From Thermococcus zilligii AN1 (GTDB lineage: Archaea > Methanobacteriota_B > Thermococci > Thermococcales > Thermococcaceae), in contig NZ_AJLF01000002.1 in the NCBI RefSeq assembly GCF_000258515.1, positions 186,001 through 250,000 on the forward strand: a stretch of DNA of 64,000 bases. The letters are read 5' to 3'. Positions 1-8,164 of the stretch are shown piece after piece (position 1 is the stretch's first letter; every line of letters begins with the position of its first letter). The position numbers and the translations under genes are program-made. The notes below the pieces were generated by a model. That model searched no databases. It was not told the origin of the DNA and saw nothing but the letters and a program-made list of their open reading frames with translations.

Positions 1-2004
1 CACCTCAATGGCGTTCCGCGTGTATGGAATGACCTCAATGGTTCCCTTGTATTCATCCACGTACCCGCCAACCCTTACCGTCTGACCCTTCTGGAACGTC
101 ATGTCGCCAGCGACGCTCTTAGGTATGAAGACAACGAGTTTGCCGCTTCCGTCGTCTACAGTCAGCTTTACATACGTTGATCCGGTGTATACATCCACTA
201 CAGTGCCCTCAACTATCACGGTTACCCCCTTCATATCCAGGGTAACGCCTCCGGTACTGACTTTCCTGGCCGGGACTGGATTCACCACGGATATTGAAAC
301 AATCCTCTTGCTGGTAGCGTCGTAAGTTATGCGCAGCAAGCTACCCGTCCCTGCTTCAAAGGGGTTTGGTATTATTTTGTTGGAAACGGTCAGGTTGGCC
401 TCCCCGCTGGAATCCTTTACGAGCATCACATAGGTATAGTTGACGTAGTAGAGCTTGACCCAGGTGACCTCGAGCATAACGTTTCCGCTGGCGGAAGCAA
501 GGTCAGCAAGGGTTACCCGTCTAACCGTTGTTGTGGTGGTTGTAGTGGTGGTCGTGGTGGTCATTGTTGTCGTGGTTTTAGACGATGGAGTGGATGTTGT
601 CGTGGTAGCCGTTGTGGTCTGGATAGGAAGCGGCTCCCCGTAGGCAAGGATGGCCTTTCCAGTGTAGGGAACGACCTCAAGCGTCCCCTGGTACTCCTCC
701 ACGTAACCGCCTATCCTGACTCCGAGGCCTTTCTTCAGGCTGTCCCTTGTAGTATTGTCGAGCTCTAAGACAGCGGATGAAGGTATGAACACCACTATCC
801 TACCAGTCCCGTCATCGACAGTAAGCTTGAGATTGGATCCTACCTGAGCAACGTCAACTATGTTGCCCTCGATGACAACTATTCTGCCAACATCCGCCTT
901 TCCTATTGAGGAGATCTTCCTTACCCCGGGTGTATTTGCTCTAACTACCTCAAACTTGGAGACCTTGAGGGTGCCGTCGGCCGTCACCATACCGAGGGCA
1001 CGAACCGTTGAACCGCTTCCAACGCTGAGCGGGTCTATGGTGTAGAGAACTCCGCGCGAGGAGATGGCCGTGAGGGTTGTTCCATCACCGGAAAGCGTGA
1101 CTAAATACTCCCTGCTGGCTGAGTTGTAAGCTATGGTTTCAAGTGTTCCCTCCACGAGTACCATTTCACCAACGTGCCCGGAAACCTCATTCAGCGGTAT
1201 TGGGCCCAGCTGTTCTGGACTTGACACTTCGAGATCGGAAAGATCCCTGACCACTATCTCCGGAGAGTCACCCCTGTAGAGGTAGACGATCCCCGAGACA
1301 GTGACCCTATCACCGACTGCTACATTCGGAGCGCTCCAGAGAGCGTAGAGGACTTTGGGGATTAGTACAGTTATTTTTCCTCCCCCAGTATCAAGGTCAA
1401 ACAGAACACCGCTGCTGACCTCTCTGGAAGATGTGACTACTCCGGAGACCCGAACATATTTGTAGGCCATGTCGGGACTCAAAGCGGTAACGGGAGTAGG
1501 ATTGCTCGAGTAAAGCTTCGAGACGAACTTCAGGCCGTCCAGGTACTGGAGTATGCCGTAGGTGTAAGTTTCCCTTACCCTCAGCTGGACCTCGACCTCA
1601 ACCCTGTCGCCTGGCATGGGGATCCTGCCGCCCTTAACCATGTCCTCCGCCTGGGGAGAGTAAACCCTCACATCGATGGCCCCGCTTCCATCATCGACAG
1701 TAAAGGTTATCGAAAGCTTCCCACCGCTGTCGAAGACGTATGGAACACCGGTAACATTGCCCTCGACCCTGACGACGGCGTAGTTCATCATGTAGTTTCC
1801 GTAAACGTCGCCGATCTTTGCCAGCGGTGCCTGGGCGCCTTGGGCAGCTATCAGCATCAGGGCAACTCCCAGGACAGAGATCACAACGGAGAGCAGCTTA
1901 AGTTTTGAAACGTTTAGCTTCTTCTGTTCGACTAACCCGTGGTAATAGAGCTTCTTTTCAGACTTTTGATCCCCGACATTTCGATTCTGACCACCTTGAG
2001 GCAC
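1..2004 (-). CDS. Membrane-anchored extracellular multi-OB-fold protein, N-terminal part (runs off the window)
   Basis: The minus-strand frame opens with GTG at 2004 behind a GGGG-rich ribosome site and stays open to the window edge (668 codons). Residues about 37-57 form one hydrophobic segment (signal or anchor). After it come about six repeats of a beta-rich unit of the form 'VxGxVxxV...LTVDDGSGxxxVFIP', which is how OB-fold (tRNA_anti-like) domains look. A Thr-rich linker (residues about 455-493, nearly all ACN codons) separates the first four units from the last two, as in glycosylated surface proteins. Extracellular location is inferred from the segment and linker. The ligand, nucleic acid or otherwise, is unknown. 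Confidence 0.8.
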   Translation of the reverse strand, partial: MPQGGQNRNVGDQKSEKKLYYHGLVEQKKLNVSKLKLLSVVISVLGVALMLIAAQGAQAPLAKIGDVYGNYMMNYAVVRVEGNVTGVPYVFDSGGKLSITFTVDDGSGAIDVRVYSPQAEDMVKGGRIPMPGDRVEVEVQLRVRETYTYGILQYLDGLKFVSKLYSSNPTPVTALSPDMAYKYVRVSGVVTSSREVSSGVLFDLDTGGGKITVLIPKVLYALWSAPNVAVGDRVTVSGIVYLYRGDSPEIVVRDLSDLEVSSPEQLGPIPLNEVSGHVGEMVLVEGTLETIAYNSASREYLVTLSGDGTTLTAISSRGVLYTIDPLSVGSGSTVRALGMVTADGTLKVSKFEVVRANTPGVRKISSIGKADVGRIVVIEGNIVDVAQVGSNLKLTVDDGTGRIVVFIPSSAVLELDNTTRDSLKKGLGVRIGGYVEEYQGTLEVVPYTGKAILAYGEPLPIQTTTATTTTSTPSSKTTTTMTTTTTTTTTTTTVRRVTLADLASASGNVMLEVTWVKLYYVNYTYVMLVKDSSGEANLTVSNKIIPNPFEAGTGSLLRITYDATSKRIVSISVVNPVPARKVSTGGVTLDMKGVTVIVEGTVVDVYTGSTYVKLTVDDGSGKLVVFIPKSVAGDMTFQKGQTVRVGGYVDEYKGTIEVIPYTRNAIEV

Positions 2005-2099
2005 AGGCAAGCCCCCCTTAGACGTTTGATATTTTAATTTAGCAAGGCAGTTCGAAGATATTCCTTTTAACATTTTCGTGAAAATCCATGAGCATCCAC

Positions 2100-2280
2100 C
2101 AGGCACAAAGCCCTCTTCCTCACCCTCCTCTCAAAGAACTCGGAGAAAGCGCAGCTGGTGAGTCAGTAGCGTATGCCGTTCTCGCTTATCCCCGCCTTAA
2201 AGTAGTCATGAAGCCGCCGCAGCTTATGCCCGTTATGCCAACACGCTCCCTATCCGCTTGCGGCTCAAGCTTGAAGGAGA
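2100..2280 (-). pseudogene. Fragment of an S9 family (acylaminoacyl-peptidase-like) serine peptidase
   Basis: On the minus strand the frame near 2265-2200 reads ERVGITGISCGGFMT, which is the nucleophile elbow of S9 prolyl-oligopeptidase family enzymes (GxSxGG). A different frame then gives FKAGISENGIRY (2201-2166), a TGA at 2165, and LTSCAFSEFF. In intact enzymes these segments are contiguous (GISYGG..TNWALTQ..FKAGISENG..YWLTSYAFS), so a short deletion with frameshift and a nonsense codon are visible. Only about 60 residues of a protein of roughly 600 remain. The identification rests on remembered family sequence. Confidence 0.7.
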
Positions 2281-2320
2281 TGCTTAAAAGTATCTAACGC
2301 TAACCCCGATGGGTGGTGGA

Positions 2321-2647
2321 ATGAAAGAAACGGCCATCGTCGGGATAATATTCACGGCCGGGATATTAATCTCCGTGCTCTCCAAAACCTACTACGGAGT
2401 GGTTTTGGCGTCCCTCGGCATTCCGGTTTATCTGGCCTACGTTGCCAGGCACCAGAACATACTGGCAAAATCGAGGCTTTACGACAGGGATCTTTTCCTT
2501 ATGATACTGATAGTCCTCGGTGTGATGCTCCTTTTCAACTACCTCTGGGATCCAAGACTCGGCCTGATAGCCCTTGCGGTCTTAGTCCCGGTGCTGGCCC
2601 TTATAGAGGACAGGCTAAAGTCTGGAAAGAAGCCCCAAAATTCCTGA
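2321..2647 (+). CDS. Small multi-pass membrane protein
   Basis: This 108-residue protein has four hydrophobic stretches (about residues 4-20, 24-42, 58-75 and 81-97) and a short basic tail. I chose ATG 2321 over the in-frame ATG at 2309 because the GGTGGA just upstream of 2321 is a typical ribosome site. I do not recognise the family. Its last 33 bases overlap the end of the convergent kinase-like gene. Confidence 0.7.
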   Translation: MKETAIVGIIFTAGILISVLSKTYYGVVLASLGIPVYLAYVARHQNILAKSRLYDRDLFLMILIVLGVMLLFNYLWDPRLGLIALAVLVPVLALIEDRLKSGKKPQNS

Positions 2648-3262
2648 GAGCTTTGCAGTTTTTTTGTATTCGACCAGCTCATTCCTGAGCTCGTCAAGAA
2701 AATCGCGCCCGAGGGAAAACTTTTCTCTAATTCTTTTGGCTATTGAGTTGTCTCCCAAAAACATCATCGCCATCGCCGAGGTGAGGTTTCTCGGCCTCCT
2801 CCAGTTGGCTTTCTCGAAATCGATAAAATAAACGGGCTCCCCGATTATTATGTGCTTCCCCCCCTGAATCTGGCCGTGGTCTAACCCGAGCCTATCTAAA
2901 AGGGCCGCCTTGAGCGCTATTTCGATTATGTGGGACTTCTCAAGATCGGCGTACAGAATAGGCTCGCCGGAGGCGAACTCCCGGACCATATAGTTCAGGC
3001 CTTTGAACACCCCCGTGGAAAGCAAAGGCGGCGTTATTCCGAACCTGGACACGACCTGTATCAGTTTGGCTTCCCTCTCGAAGTTGTTCCTGGGGGAATC
3101 CGGCCTTTGAAGCTTAACGATTACTTTTTTCTCCCCGAGGTTTCCGGTAAAGACCAGACTGGTGGTTCCCTTTGAGTAAGCTTGCAGGCCGCTTATCCCG
3201 CCTTTCTCCAGTTCTGCAGAAAACTCCTCAACGAAGTTTTTGGGAAGCAGGCTCTCGAACAT
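2615..3262 (-). CDS. RIO/Bud32-like protein kinase-fold protein
   Basis: The 215-residue protein has kinase-like landmarks: a glycine-containing N-lobe strand (KGTTSLVFTG), a candidate ATP lysine in VIVKLQRP, an FEREAKLI helix with the matching Glu, and later LDHGQIQGGKHI followed by VYFIDFEKA. The last two correspond to the catalytic loop and the metal-binding Asp (DFE for DFG). The catalytic loop has HGQ where Bud32 and RIO kinases have HGD, so activity is uncertain. A GAGGA site sits just before the ATG. It is divergent from the RAM-domain gene and convergent with the small membrane protein. Confidence 0.7.
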   Translation of the reverse strand: MFESLLPKNFVEEFSAELEKGGISGLQAYSKGTTSLVFTGNLGEKKVIVKLQRPDSPRNNFEREAKLIQVVSRFGITPPLLSTGVFKGLNYMVREFASGEPILYADLEKSHIIEIALKAALLDRLGLDHGQIQGGKHIIIGEPVYFIDFEKANWRRPRNLTSAMAMMFLGDNSIAKRIREKFSLGRDFLDELRNELVEYKKTAKLSGILGLLSRL

Positions 3263-3267
3263 AATCC

Positions 3268-3303
3268 TCGATAACCTTAAATACTTCGGCGATTAAAATT
3301 ATT
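3268..3303. promoter_or_regulatory. Interlocked divergent promoters
   Basis: Only 53 bp separate the kinase-like gene (start 3262, minus) and the RAM gene (start 3316, plus). CTTAAATAC at 3270-3278 is placed to be the TATA box of the plus gene. AATAATTTTAATC, read on the minus strand at about 3291-3303, is placed to be that of the minus gene. The two core promoters therefore overlap. This is inferred from spacing only. Confidence 0.45.
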
Positions 3304-3315
3304 TTGGTGATGCCC

Positions 3316-3543
3316 ATGGTGACGGCGTTTATCCTGATGGTTACTGCCGCCGGAAAGGAAAGGGAAGTCATGGAGAAGCTTCTGGCAATGCCCGAGGTTA
3401 AGGAGGCCTACGTGGTCTACGGGGAGTACGACCTCATCGTTAAGGTTGAGACCGAGACCCTCAAAGACCTTGACCAGTTCATAACTGGAAAGATAAGGCG
3501 CATGCCCGAGGTTCAGATGACCTCGACGATGATAGCCATCTGA
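3316..3543 (+). CDS. Stand-alone Lrp/AsnC RAM (ligand-binding) domain protein
   Basis: The 75-residue protein consists of one RAM (AsnC_trans_reg) domain: a strand AFILMVTA, a helix EREVMEKLLAMPEVKEAY, the strand-turn VVYGEYDLIVKVE, and a second helix ending RRMPEVQMTSTMIAI. There is no helix-turn-helix, so it is a SARD-type protein that may form oligomers with full-length Lrp regulators or sense amino acids. The start is set by GGTGAT at 3306 followed by CCC and ATG 3316; an upstream in-frame ATG and TTG lack a site. Confidence 0.88.
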   Translation: MVTAFILMVTAAGKEREVMEKLLAMPEVKEAYVVYGEYDLIVKVETETLKDLDQFITGKIRRMPEVQMTSTMIAI

Positions 3544-3596
3544 TTCCTTGTTCTTTCTTTCTGGAAAGTGGAAAAAGAAGCTCACCATTAATAGTC

Positions 3597-4280
3597 TTAC
3601 TCTTTTGGCGGTTTCATCATGAGCCTCAGTCTCTCGGCCGCATCTTTTGCTTTATCAGAGATGTTGCTAACGGTTCTGGCTATGTTGAGGATGTAGAAAC
3701 CGTCGGCCCAGCTCAGATTGTCAGCAATTTCGAAGACCTTCCGCATAAGTTCCGTGTCAAGGTCGTCTATCCTGCTCTCAACATCCTCTATCTCGTGGAT
3801 TATCCTGTATTCAGCCTTTATCTGGTTCTCCGAGAAGCCGCTCTCTATAATCCTGTCCATCTGGACTATCGCCTCGTGGAGGAGTTTTGCCGCCTTTATG
3901 CTCTCTGCTCCCATCTGGAGTATTACCTCCTCGATCTCCGCGGGAATCTTACCCGGTTTCTTCACGAGGAGCCACTTGGCGGTGTCTTCGGCTGCATCGG
4001 CCACCTTGTCCTGCATGTGGAGGTATATGAGGATGTCTTCCCTGGAAACAGCCAGCATAAGATTCGAGCTGAGCGAGTCGCGGATTTCCTCCTTTATCTC
4101 GTCAGCTACGTCCTCAATGCGGTCTATCTCGACCGCTAACCTGTTCATCTCCTCGTAGTCTCCCCTCTTCCATGCTTCGAGGGCCTTCTCGAGGGTCTCG
4201 ACTGCCTCTATTACTACCTCGGAGTGCTTTATTAGCGGCTTGAATGGGCTCCTCGCGAAGAGCTTTGTCCAGACCTGCAT
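3597..4280 (-). CDS. DUF47 / PhoU-like phosphate transport accessory protein
   Basis: The 227-residue, almost entirely helical protein belongs to the DUF47 (TIGR00153) family, a PhoU-like bundle. Acidic motifs such as EIDRIEDVADEIKEEIRD and HEIEDVESRIDDLD match the metal-binding E/D-rich repeats of PhoU proteins. Its ATG lies 4 bp after the pit stop codon with GGGTGAT before it, so the two are co-transcribed. DUF47 proteins next to Pit transporters are thought to regulate or assemble the permease. Confidence 0.88.
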   Translation of the reverse strand: MQVWTKLFARSPFKPLIKHSEVVIEAVETLEKALEAWKRGDYEEMNRLAVEIDRIEDVADEIKEEIRDSLSSNLMLAVSREDILIYLHMQDKVADAAEDTAKWLLVKKPGKIPAEIEEVILQMGAESIKAAKLLHEAIVQMDRIIESGFSENQIKAEYRIIHEIEDVESRIDDLDTELMRKVFEIADNLSWADGFYILNIARTVSNISDKAKDAAERLRLMMKPPKE

Positions 4281-4284
4281 GCCA

Positions 4285-5496
4285 TCACCCCACGAGCAGG
4301 AGGATCTTGAATATGGCCGCGCTGATCAAAGCGGCCACCGGAACTGTGACGAACCAGGAGATTATTATCTCAATAACGATGTCCTTGTTTATTGCCTTTA
4401 CTCCCCTGGCGAGGCCGACGCCTACAACCGCCCCCACAACGGTGTGGGTCGTTGAAATCGGCAGTCCGAGCCAGCTCGCTATTAAAACCACGGTCGCGGC
4501 TGAAAAGTCTATGGTGAAGCCCCTTGTGTTCGTCAGCTCTGTAATTTTCTTTCCAACCGTCTCTATGACGCGGTAGCCGTAGGTTGCAACACCGAGCGCT
4601 ATGCCAAGACCTCCCAAGGCAAGCAACCACTTCGGGACTGGAACCTTCATTCCCGCCATCCCCATGCTTGCCACTGCGTAGACTGCCGCCACAGGCCCGA
4701 TCGCGTTGGCAACATCGTTGGCACCATGCGCCAGGGCCACGTATCCGGAGGTTATAACCTGGACGCGCTTGAATATGCTCTCGACACCTACCAACGGGTC
4801 GTCGCTCGGGAAGTGGAGCTTTATCAGGGGGTATGCCACGAGGAAGGTAACAACGCCCGCGGGGAGGCCGTAAAGCATCACGCCAGTCCTTAGGTCGCTC
4901 CCGTGGAGGACTTTGTTGTAGAACATCGTGGCTATCACAATGGCAGCCAAGCTTATCCAGAAGGGCGACCAGATGTGGGCACTTCTAACCGGGTCCCCGG
5001 TTTCAAAAATGCTCCTCGTCATGGCCCTGAACACCAGGAAAGCCATTATGGCCCCAACGATGGGGGATATAATCCAGCTGAGGACGACCTGTGTCATCTT
5101 GCCCCAGTTGACTATCGCCGTTCCGGCGTAGACGATTCCGTAGCCGACTATTCCTCCTATTATCGAGTGGGTCGTCGAGACGGGCAGACCGAACTTGGTC
5201 GCTATGACCAGCCAGAGGGTAGCCGCGAGAAGGGCCGCTATGGAGCCGTAGATGAGCACATTGGGATCTGTTATCCTCGTCAGGTCAATGATTCCGCTCC
5301 TTATCGTCTCCGTGACGCTCTTGCCGAAGAAGTAGGCGCCTATGAATTCAAGGACTCCCGCTATGATAACGGCCTGTTTCGGCGTTATAGCGTTTGCCCC
5401 AACGGCGGTGCTCATTGAGTTGGCCGCGTCGTTTGCCCCTATAGCCCAGGCCATCGCAAAACCGAGGATTATCGTCATCAGCAACCACGGATCCAC
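4285..5496 (-). CDS. pit: PiT-family inorganic phosphate permease
   Basis: A protein of about 403 residues with around ten membrane segments and the duplicated PiT signature: GANDAANSM near the N-terminus and HGANDVANAIGPV in the second half, plus two GLPISTTH/GLPVSTTH motifs that line the transport path. It should import phosphate with a cation across the cell membrane. GTG 5496 follows GGTGAGCGAG; an alternative GTG at 5505 adds three residues. A TATA-like TATTTATAG lies at about 5528-5537. It heads a two-gene operon with the DUF47 gene. Confidence 0.92.
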   Translation of the reverse strand: MDPWLLMTIILGFAMAWAIGANDAANSMSTAVGANAITPKQAVIIAGVLEFIGAYFFGKSVTETIRSGIIDLTRITDPNVLIYGSIAALLAATLWLVIATKFGLPVSTTHSIIGGIVGYGIVYAGTAIVNWGKMTQVVLSWIISPIVGAIMAFLVFRAMTRSIFETGDPVRSAHIWSPFWISLAAIVIATMFYNKVLHGSDLRTGVMLYGLPAGVVTFLVAYPLIKLHFPSDDPLVGVESIFKRVQVITSGYVALAHGANDVANAIGPVAAVYAVASMGMAGMKVPVPKWLLALGGLGIALGVATYGYRVIETVGKKITELTNTRGFTIDFSAATVVLIASWLGLPISTTHTVVGAVVGVGLARGVKAINKDIVIEIIISWFVTVPVAALISAAIFKILLLVG

Positions 5497-5597
5497 CTCG
5501 CTCACCAGAACTAAATAGCAGGCGCTCTATAAATATCTTGCCGCAATAAAATATAGGTGTGAATATAGAAAATATATAGATACATAGAAAATATAGT

Positions 5598-6545
5598 TCA
5601 GCCCCTGACAACCTGCGTCCCGGTTTTTCCTTCAAGCGCTTCAACCGCCCTGTCTAGGGAGGCTATAACGGCCCTCTCGCCGCCCCACTCCACGAACCTT
5701 ATCGCGGCGAGAACCTTCGGGGCCATGCTGCCCTTCTTGAAGTGACCCCCCTCATAATAGCGCTTCAGCTCATCCACAGTAACCTTTCCAAGCCACTTCT
5801 CATTGGGCTTTCCAAAGTTCACCGCTGCTCCATTAACGTCGGTAAGGATCACGAAGATGTCGGCCTTTACTTCTTCAGCGAGCCTCTCCCCGGCCAAGTC
5901 CTTGTCTATTACTGCCTCAACGCCCTTCAGCTGACCGTTCTCCTCAATAACCGGAACACCGCCCCCGCCGCTGGCTATGACTATGAAGCCCTTCTCTACA
6001 AGGTCAACTATAACAGGAGCTTCCACATGGCCCTTCGGGTCGGGGCTGGCAACGACTCTCCTCCATCCCCTTCCGGCGTCCTCTATGACCGTCCAGCCCT
6101 TTTCCCTCGCGAGTTTCTTTGCCGTCTCCTCGTCGTAGAACGGGCCCACTGGCTTGCCCGGGTTCTTGAAAGCAGGGTCATCCTTGTCGACGAGGGTTTG
6201 GGTGACTATCGTGGCAACAGGCCTCTCAACTCCCCTCTTTCTAAGCTCGTTTATGAGGGCCTGGCCGATCATATACCCTATCTGCCCCTGCGTCATAGCG
6301 CCCGCAACGTCCATCGGCTGGGCCGGAATACCGTGAACGTGCTGGCCGGCATCCATCTGGAGGAGCAAAGCCCCAACCTGCGGCCCGTTGCCGTGGGTGA
6401 TAACAACTTCGTAGTCTCCGCTGAGGATTATCTCAGCTATCTGCTCAGCAGTTTTTCTCACGTTCTCCATCTGCTCTTCGTAAGTCCCCTTCTGACCTCT
6501 CTGGAGGATCGCGTTCCCGCCAAGGGCTATGACCACCCTCTTCAT
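5598..6545 (-). CDS. cpkA: Carbamate kinase / carbamoyl-phosphate synthetase-like enzyme
   Basis: A 315-residue amino-acid-kinase-fold protein starting [14 protein letters not shown], with [18 protein letters not shown] and the C-terminal GSMAPKV motif of carbamate kinases. It transfers phosphate between ATP and carbamate/carbamoyl phosphate. In Pyrococcus the homologue works as the carbamoyl-phosphate-forming enzyme. The start at 6545 follows GGAGGTGGGAGA; an upstream ATG at 6569 has no site. It is 92-100 bp downstream of the divergently placed pit promoter region and appears to be a single-gene unit. Confidence 0.93.
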   Translation of the reverse strand: MKRVVIALGGNAILQRGQKGTYEEQMENVRKTAEQIAEIILSGDYEVVITHGNGPQVGALLLQMDAGQHVHGIPAQPMDVAGAMTQGQIGYMIGQALINELRKRGVERPVATIVTQTLVDKDDPAFKNPGKPVGPFYDEETAKKLAREKGWTVIEDAGRGWRRVVASPDPKGHVEAPVIVDLVEKGFIVIASGGGGVPVIEENGQLKGVEAVIDKDLAGERLAEEVKADIFVILTDVNGAAVNFGKPNEKWLGKVTVDELKRYYEGGHFKKGSMAPKVLAAIRFVEWGGERAVIASLDRAVEALEGKTGTQVVRG

Positions 6546-6664
6546 TCTCCCACCTCCGGGGATGAACAATTCCGATTAGGGGCATAAAAACGTTCGTTAG
6601 GTGCCTATGCTGTCCATTAGAAAAAGGTTCGATTTATCCGTGCCTATGTTTACAAAATAAAGGC

Positions 6665-7927
6665 TCAGAGGTGCCATTCAGAAAAGCTCCCAAGGCCCAG
6701 CCTTTCGAGGGTTCTCATCACTCCGAGGGCAATACCGTCAACCTCTATTCCCCCGGGAGGCTTGTAGGCGTCGCCGACGATGTAAACATCCCCAATCGGA
6801 AAGTCCCCCACAGTTTGCCCGCTGGCGACCCGGTTTACGGGGTTTCCGTCCAGGTAGGTCTGGATCAGGAGGATTTCACCCTCTTTATCGAAGTCAGGAA
6901 AAATCCTGTGGATGTCCTCGATGCCCTTCCTCTGCTCGGCTTTGACGTTTCTGCTCTGGAGTGCGTGGTGGAGCATTATCAGCGTGTAGCCTTCCGGCGC
7001 AAGCTCCGGGGAAACGCTGGATGGCTCGTTGTAGCCGTTTATCCTCTCGGTGTCGAGGGTGAAGACGACTGTGTTTCCCACCCTCGGTTTGCCCCTCAGG
7101 GCGACGTTGTACTTTATGCCCTCGCTCGGCCTGAGCGAGTCAACGCGCTTTAGGTATTCGCGGTCGAAGTTGTCCCTGCCTATGAGCTCGACGGTTTCCC
7201 TTACGCCGATGTTGGAGATGAGAACGTCGTAGGGGAGCTCATCCCCGTCGGCTGTGATGACCTTCTTCCCGTCTGGATCTACCTGCTCAGCCCTCTTCCT
7301 CGTGAGAACTTTTCCGCCGTTAGCTTCGGTTATCTTAGCAAGCTCGTCCGTCACAGCTTTACAGCCGCCCTTAACGAGACCAGGCCCTCCCCACTTCAGG
7401 GCCGCTTTTATCTCCCTCGCCAGTTCTCCCGCAGGAACGTCGAGCACGCTGTCGGCCCAGCCGAGGAAGCTCTTGATGAAGAGGTCAACGAACTCGCTAT
7501 CACCAATTTTCTCCCTTATCCACTCCCGCCCGCTCATCTCGGCCTCTTCGCCTGTGGGGAGCCTGTTCCTCTTTATATCAGCGAGAAGCTTCATGGCCCT
7601 TGCCCTCTCACGCCAGCTTAGGTACTTCCAGCCGTCGCGGTAGTGGAAGGTTTTTCCCCCGTAGAGTATCTTACCCTTTGGCTCCGAGTTCACTATCCTG
7701 ACACCCGCGCCGAGGAGCCTGAGGAGGTGAGCCAGGGGCCCGTCTTCGCCGTGGGGAAGCATGTGGAAGGCACCTGTGGAGAGGCCGAAGCCCCTGTAGT
7801 TCAGATTCGTAAAGCGGCCACCGATGTAAGGTGCCTTCTCGAGGACCGTAACTTCGTAGCCGTTCCTGGCGAGGAAGGAGGAAGTCAAAAGCCCGCCGAT
7901 CCCAGAGCCTATCACCACCGCCCTCAT
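6665..7927 (-). CDS. Phytoene-desaturase-like NAD(P)/FAD-dependent oxidoreductase
   Basis: The 420-residue protein opens with the Rossmann dinucleotide motif VVIGSGIGGLLTSSFLARNG and the GGRF motif near residue 40, then ends with VYIVGDAYKPPGGIEVDGIALGV, the FAD-binding tail seen in amine-oxidase/phytoene-desaturase enzymes. The start at 7927 follows GGTGATAAG. Thermococci are not known as carotenoid producers; family members in Archaea may instead act on prenyl chains of lipids. The substrate cannot be told from the sequence. Confidence 0.82.
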   Translation of the reverse strand: MRAVVIGSGIGGLLTSSFLARNGYEVTVLEKAPYIGGRFTNLNYRGFGLSTGAFHMLPHGEDGPLAHLLRLLGAGVRIVNSEPKGKILYGGKTFHYRDGWKYLSWRERARAMKLLADIKRNRLPTGEEAEMSGREWIREKIGDSEFVDLFIKSFLGWADSVLDVPAGELAREIKAALKWGGPGLVKGGCKAVTDELAKITEANGGKVLTRKRAEQVDPDGKKVITADGDELPYDVLISNIGVRETVELIGRDNFDREYLKRVDSLRPSEGIKYNVALRGKPRVGNTVVFTLDTERINGYNEPSSVSPELAPEGYTLIMLHHALQSRNVKAEQRKGIEDIHRIFPDFDKEGEILLIQTYLDGNPVNRVASGQTVGDFPIGDVYIVGDAYKPPGGIEVDGIALGVMRTLERLGLGSFSEWHL

Positions 7928-8073
7928 CTTATCACCCGAAAGACTGAAAAGGCGAGAAATATAAGGGTTTGGCCGTTGCATGGGTGTGCAACCCCTTTAC
8001 TCCAGTTTCTTTTGGCTCATCCTAAGATGGGAACACGGCTCGGAATGAATTCGTAATTGAAAGAAAAAATAGA

Positions 8074-8109
8074 CTATTTTAACTTAAAGTAAATAGAAAA
8101 ATTTATAAG
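8074..8109 (+). promoter_or_regulatory. Promoter with upstream dyad for the ABC exporter operon
   Basis: AAATTTATAAG at 8099-8109 is a good TATA box 56 bp before the ABC gene start. Immediately upstream, 8074-8096 is an imperfect inverted repeat with arms CTATTT and AAATAG around an AACTTAAAGT core. That position, touching the BRE, suits a regulator site. Which protein binds is unknown. Confidence 0.5.
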
Positions 8110-8164
8110 AATTTTTAACACTTTATGTTGAATCAAGGTACAAAAAACTCCTGGAGGGCAAACA

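Noticed and set aside
455-643. Plus-strand frame with a long valine run
   Set aside because: It is the antisense of the Thr-rich linker in the OB-fold protein; the Val run comes from GTN complementing ACN.
2088-2297. Plus-strand 69-codon frame as a gene
   Set aside because: No ribosome site, and the opposite strand shows recognisable S9 peptidase sequence.
5742-6587. Long plus-strand frame opposite carbamate kinase
   Set aside because: It is antisense to a well-conserved gene, lacks a ribosome site and resembles no family; long antisense frames are common at this base composition.
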